Assembly: GCA_945952355.1 (NCBI GenBank)
Contig: CAMFIW010000018.1
Span: 1 to 15,063, forward strand
Reading direction: 5' to 3'
From: an uncultured Phenylobacterium sp.
GTDB taxonomy: Bacteria; Pseudomonadota; Alphaproteobacteria; Caulobacterales; Caulobacteraceae
DNA: 15,063 bases
The position numbers were made by a program, and so were the translations under genes. Below the pieces are notes generated by a model. It was not told the origin of the DNA. It saw nothing but the letters and a program-made list of their open reading frames with translations, and made no database searches. Below are positions 15,029 to 15,063 of the stretch, one piece after another. Each line of letters starts with the position of its first letter. The stretch's first letter is position 1.

Positions 15029-15063
15029 CAGAGCCGCCAGGTGTCCGGGCTCATCGCCACGCC
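15028..15063 (-). CDS. C-terminal end of a convergent gene, possibly folC
   Basis: On the minus strand the window edge opens a frame that reads GVAMSPDTWRL and stops with TGA (plus-strand 15030-15028), just beyond the GC hairpin. Only 11 residues are visible, too few to identify a family. From memory, folC (folylpolyglutamate synthase) often lies next to addA-trxA in Caulobacterales, and the sequence could be the tail of such a protein, but that is a guess from context. The frame could also be chance. Confidence 0.35.
   Translation of the reverse strand, partial: GVAMSPDTWRL

Overview
This is a GC-rich window (about 70% GC by eye) from an alphaproteobacterium, most likely a member of the Caulobacterales (Caulobacter/Phenylobacterium-like). 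The basis is the codon bias, the frequent GTG/TTG starts, the alphaproteobacterial form of AddB/AddA, and the order tsaE - sugar kinase - nucleotidyltransferase - addB - addA - trxA, which I recall from that order. The assignment is inference; no rRNA or tRNA lies in the window. All genes look like chromosomal core genes. I see no insertion sequence, phage gene, CRISPR array or tRNA.

Layout. (1) 1-329, minus: 5' part of sdhC, cut by the window edge. (2) 330-496: divergent control region with a candidate sdhC promoter and a dyad. (3) 497-1378, plus: LysR-family regulator. (4) 1496-3448, plus: PBP2 (mrdA), elongation transpeptidase. (5) 3445-4563, minus: zapE (AFG1-like ATPase), whose stop codon overlaps that of mrdA. 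(6) 4564-4672: divergent spacer. (7) 4673-4849, plus: 58-residue protein of unknown function. (8) 4895-14482, plus: a tight run of six genes in which every junction overlaps: PlsC-type acyltransferase, tsaE, amgK-like kinase, murU-like uridylyltransferase, addB, addA. (9) 14483-14650: spacer with a strong Rho-independent terminator and a long palindromic element. (10) 14651-14992, plus: trxA. (11) A GC hairpin and, on the minus strand, the last 11 codons of an incoming gene (possibly folC). No gene-free stretch exceeds about 170 bases.

Function. The six-gene block joins three tasks: tRNA t6A modification (TsaE), reuse of cell-wall amino sugars (AmgK phosphorylates MurNAc/GlcNAc at C1, MurU makes the UDP-sugar), and double-strand break repair (AddAB helicase-nuclease). 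The GTGA and ATGA stop/start overlaps suggest coupled translation from one mRNA, ended by the hairpin at 14544-14580. The PBP2 gene upstream uses the peptidoglycan precursor that AmgK/MurU help to replenish, but it is a separate transcription unit.

I did not find a clearly new system. The items most worth a second look are the palindrome in front of trxA, the small unknown gene at 4673, the AddB that lacks both a P-loop and nuclease-domain cysteines, the divergent sdhC/lysR region, and the overlap-linked operon itself.
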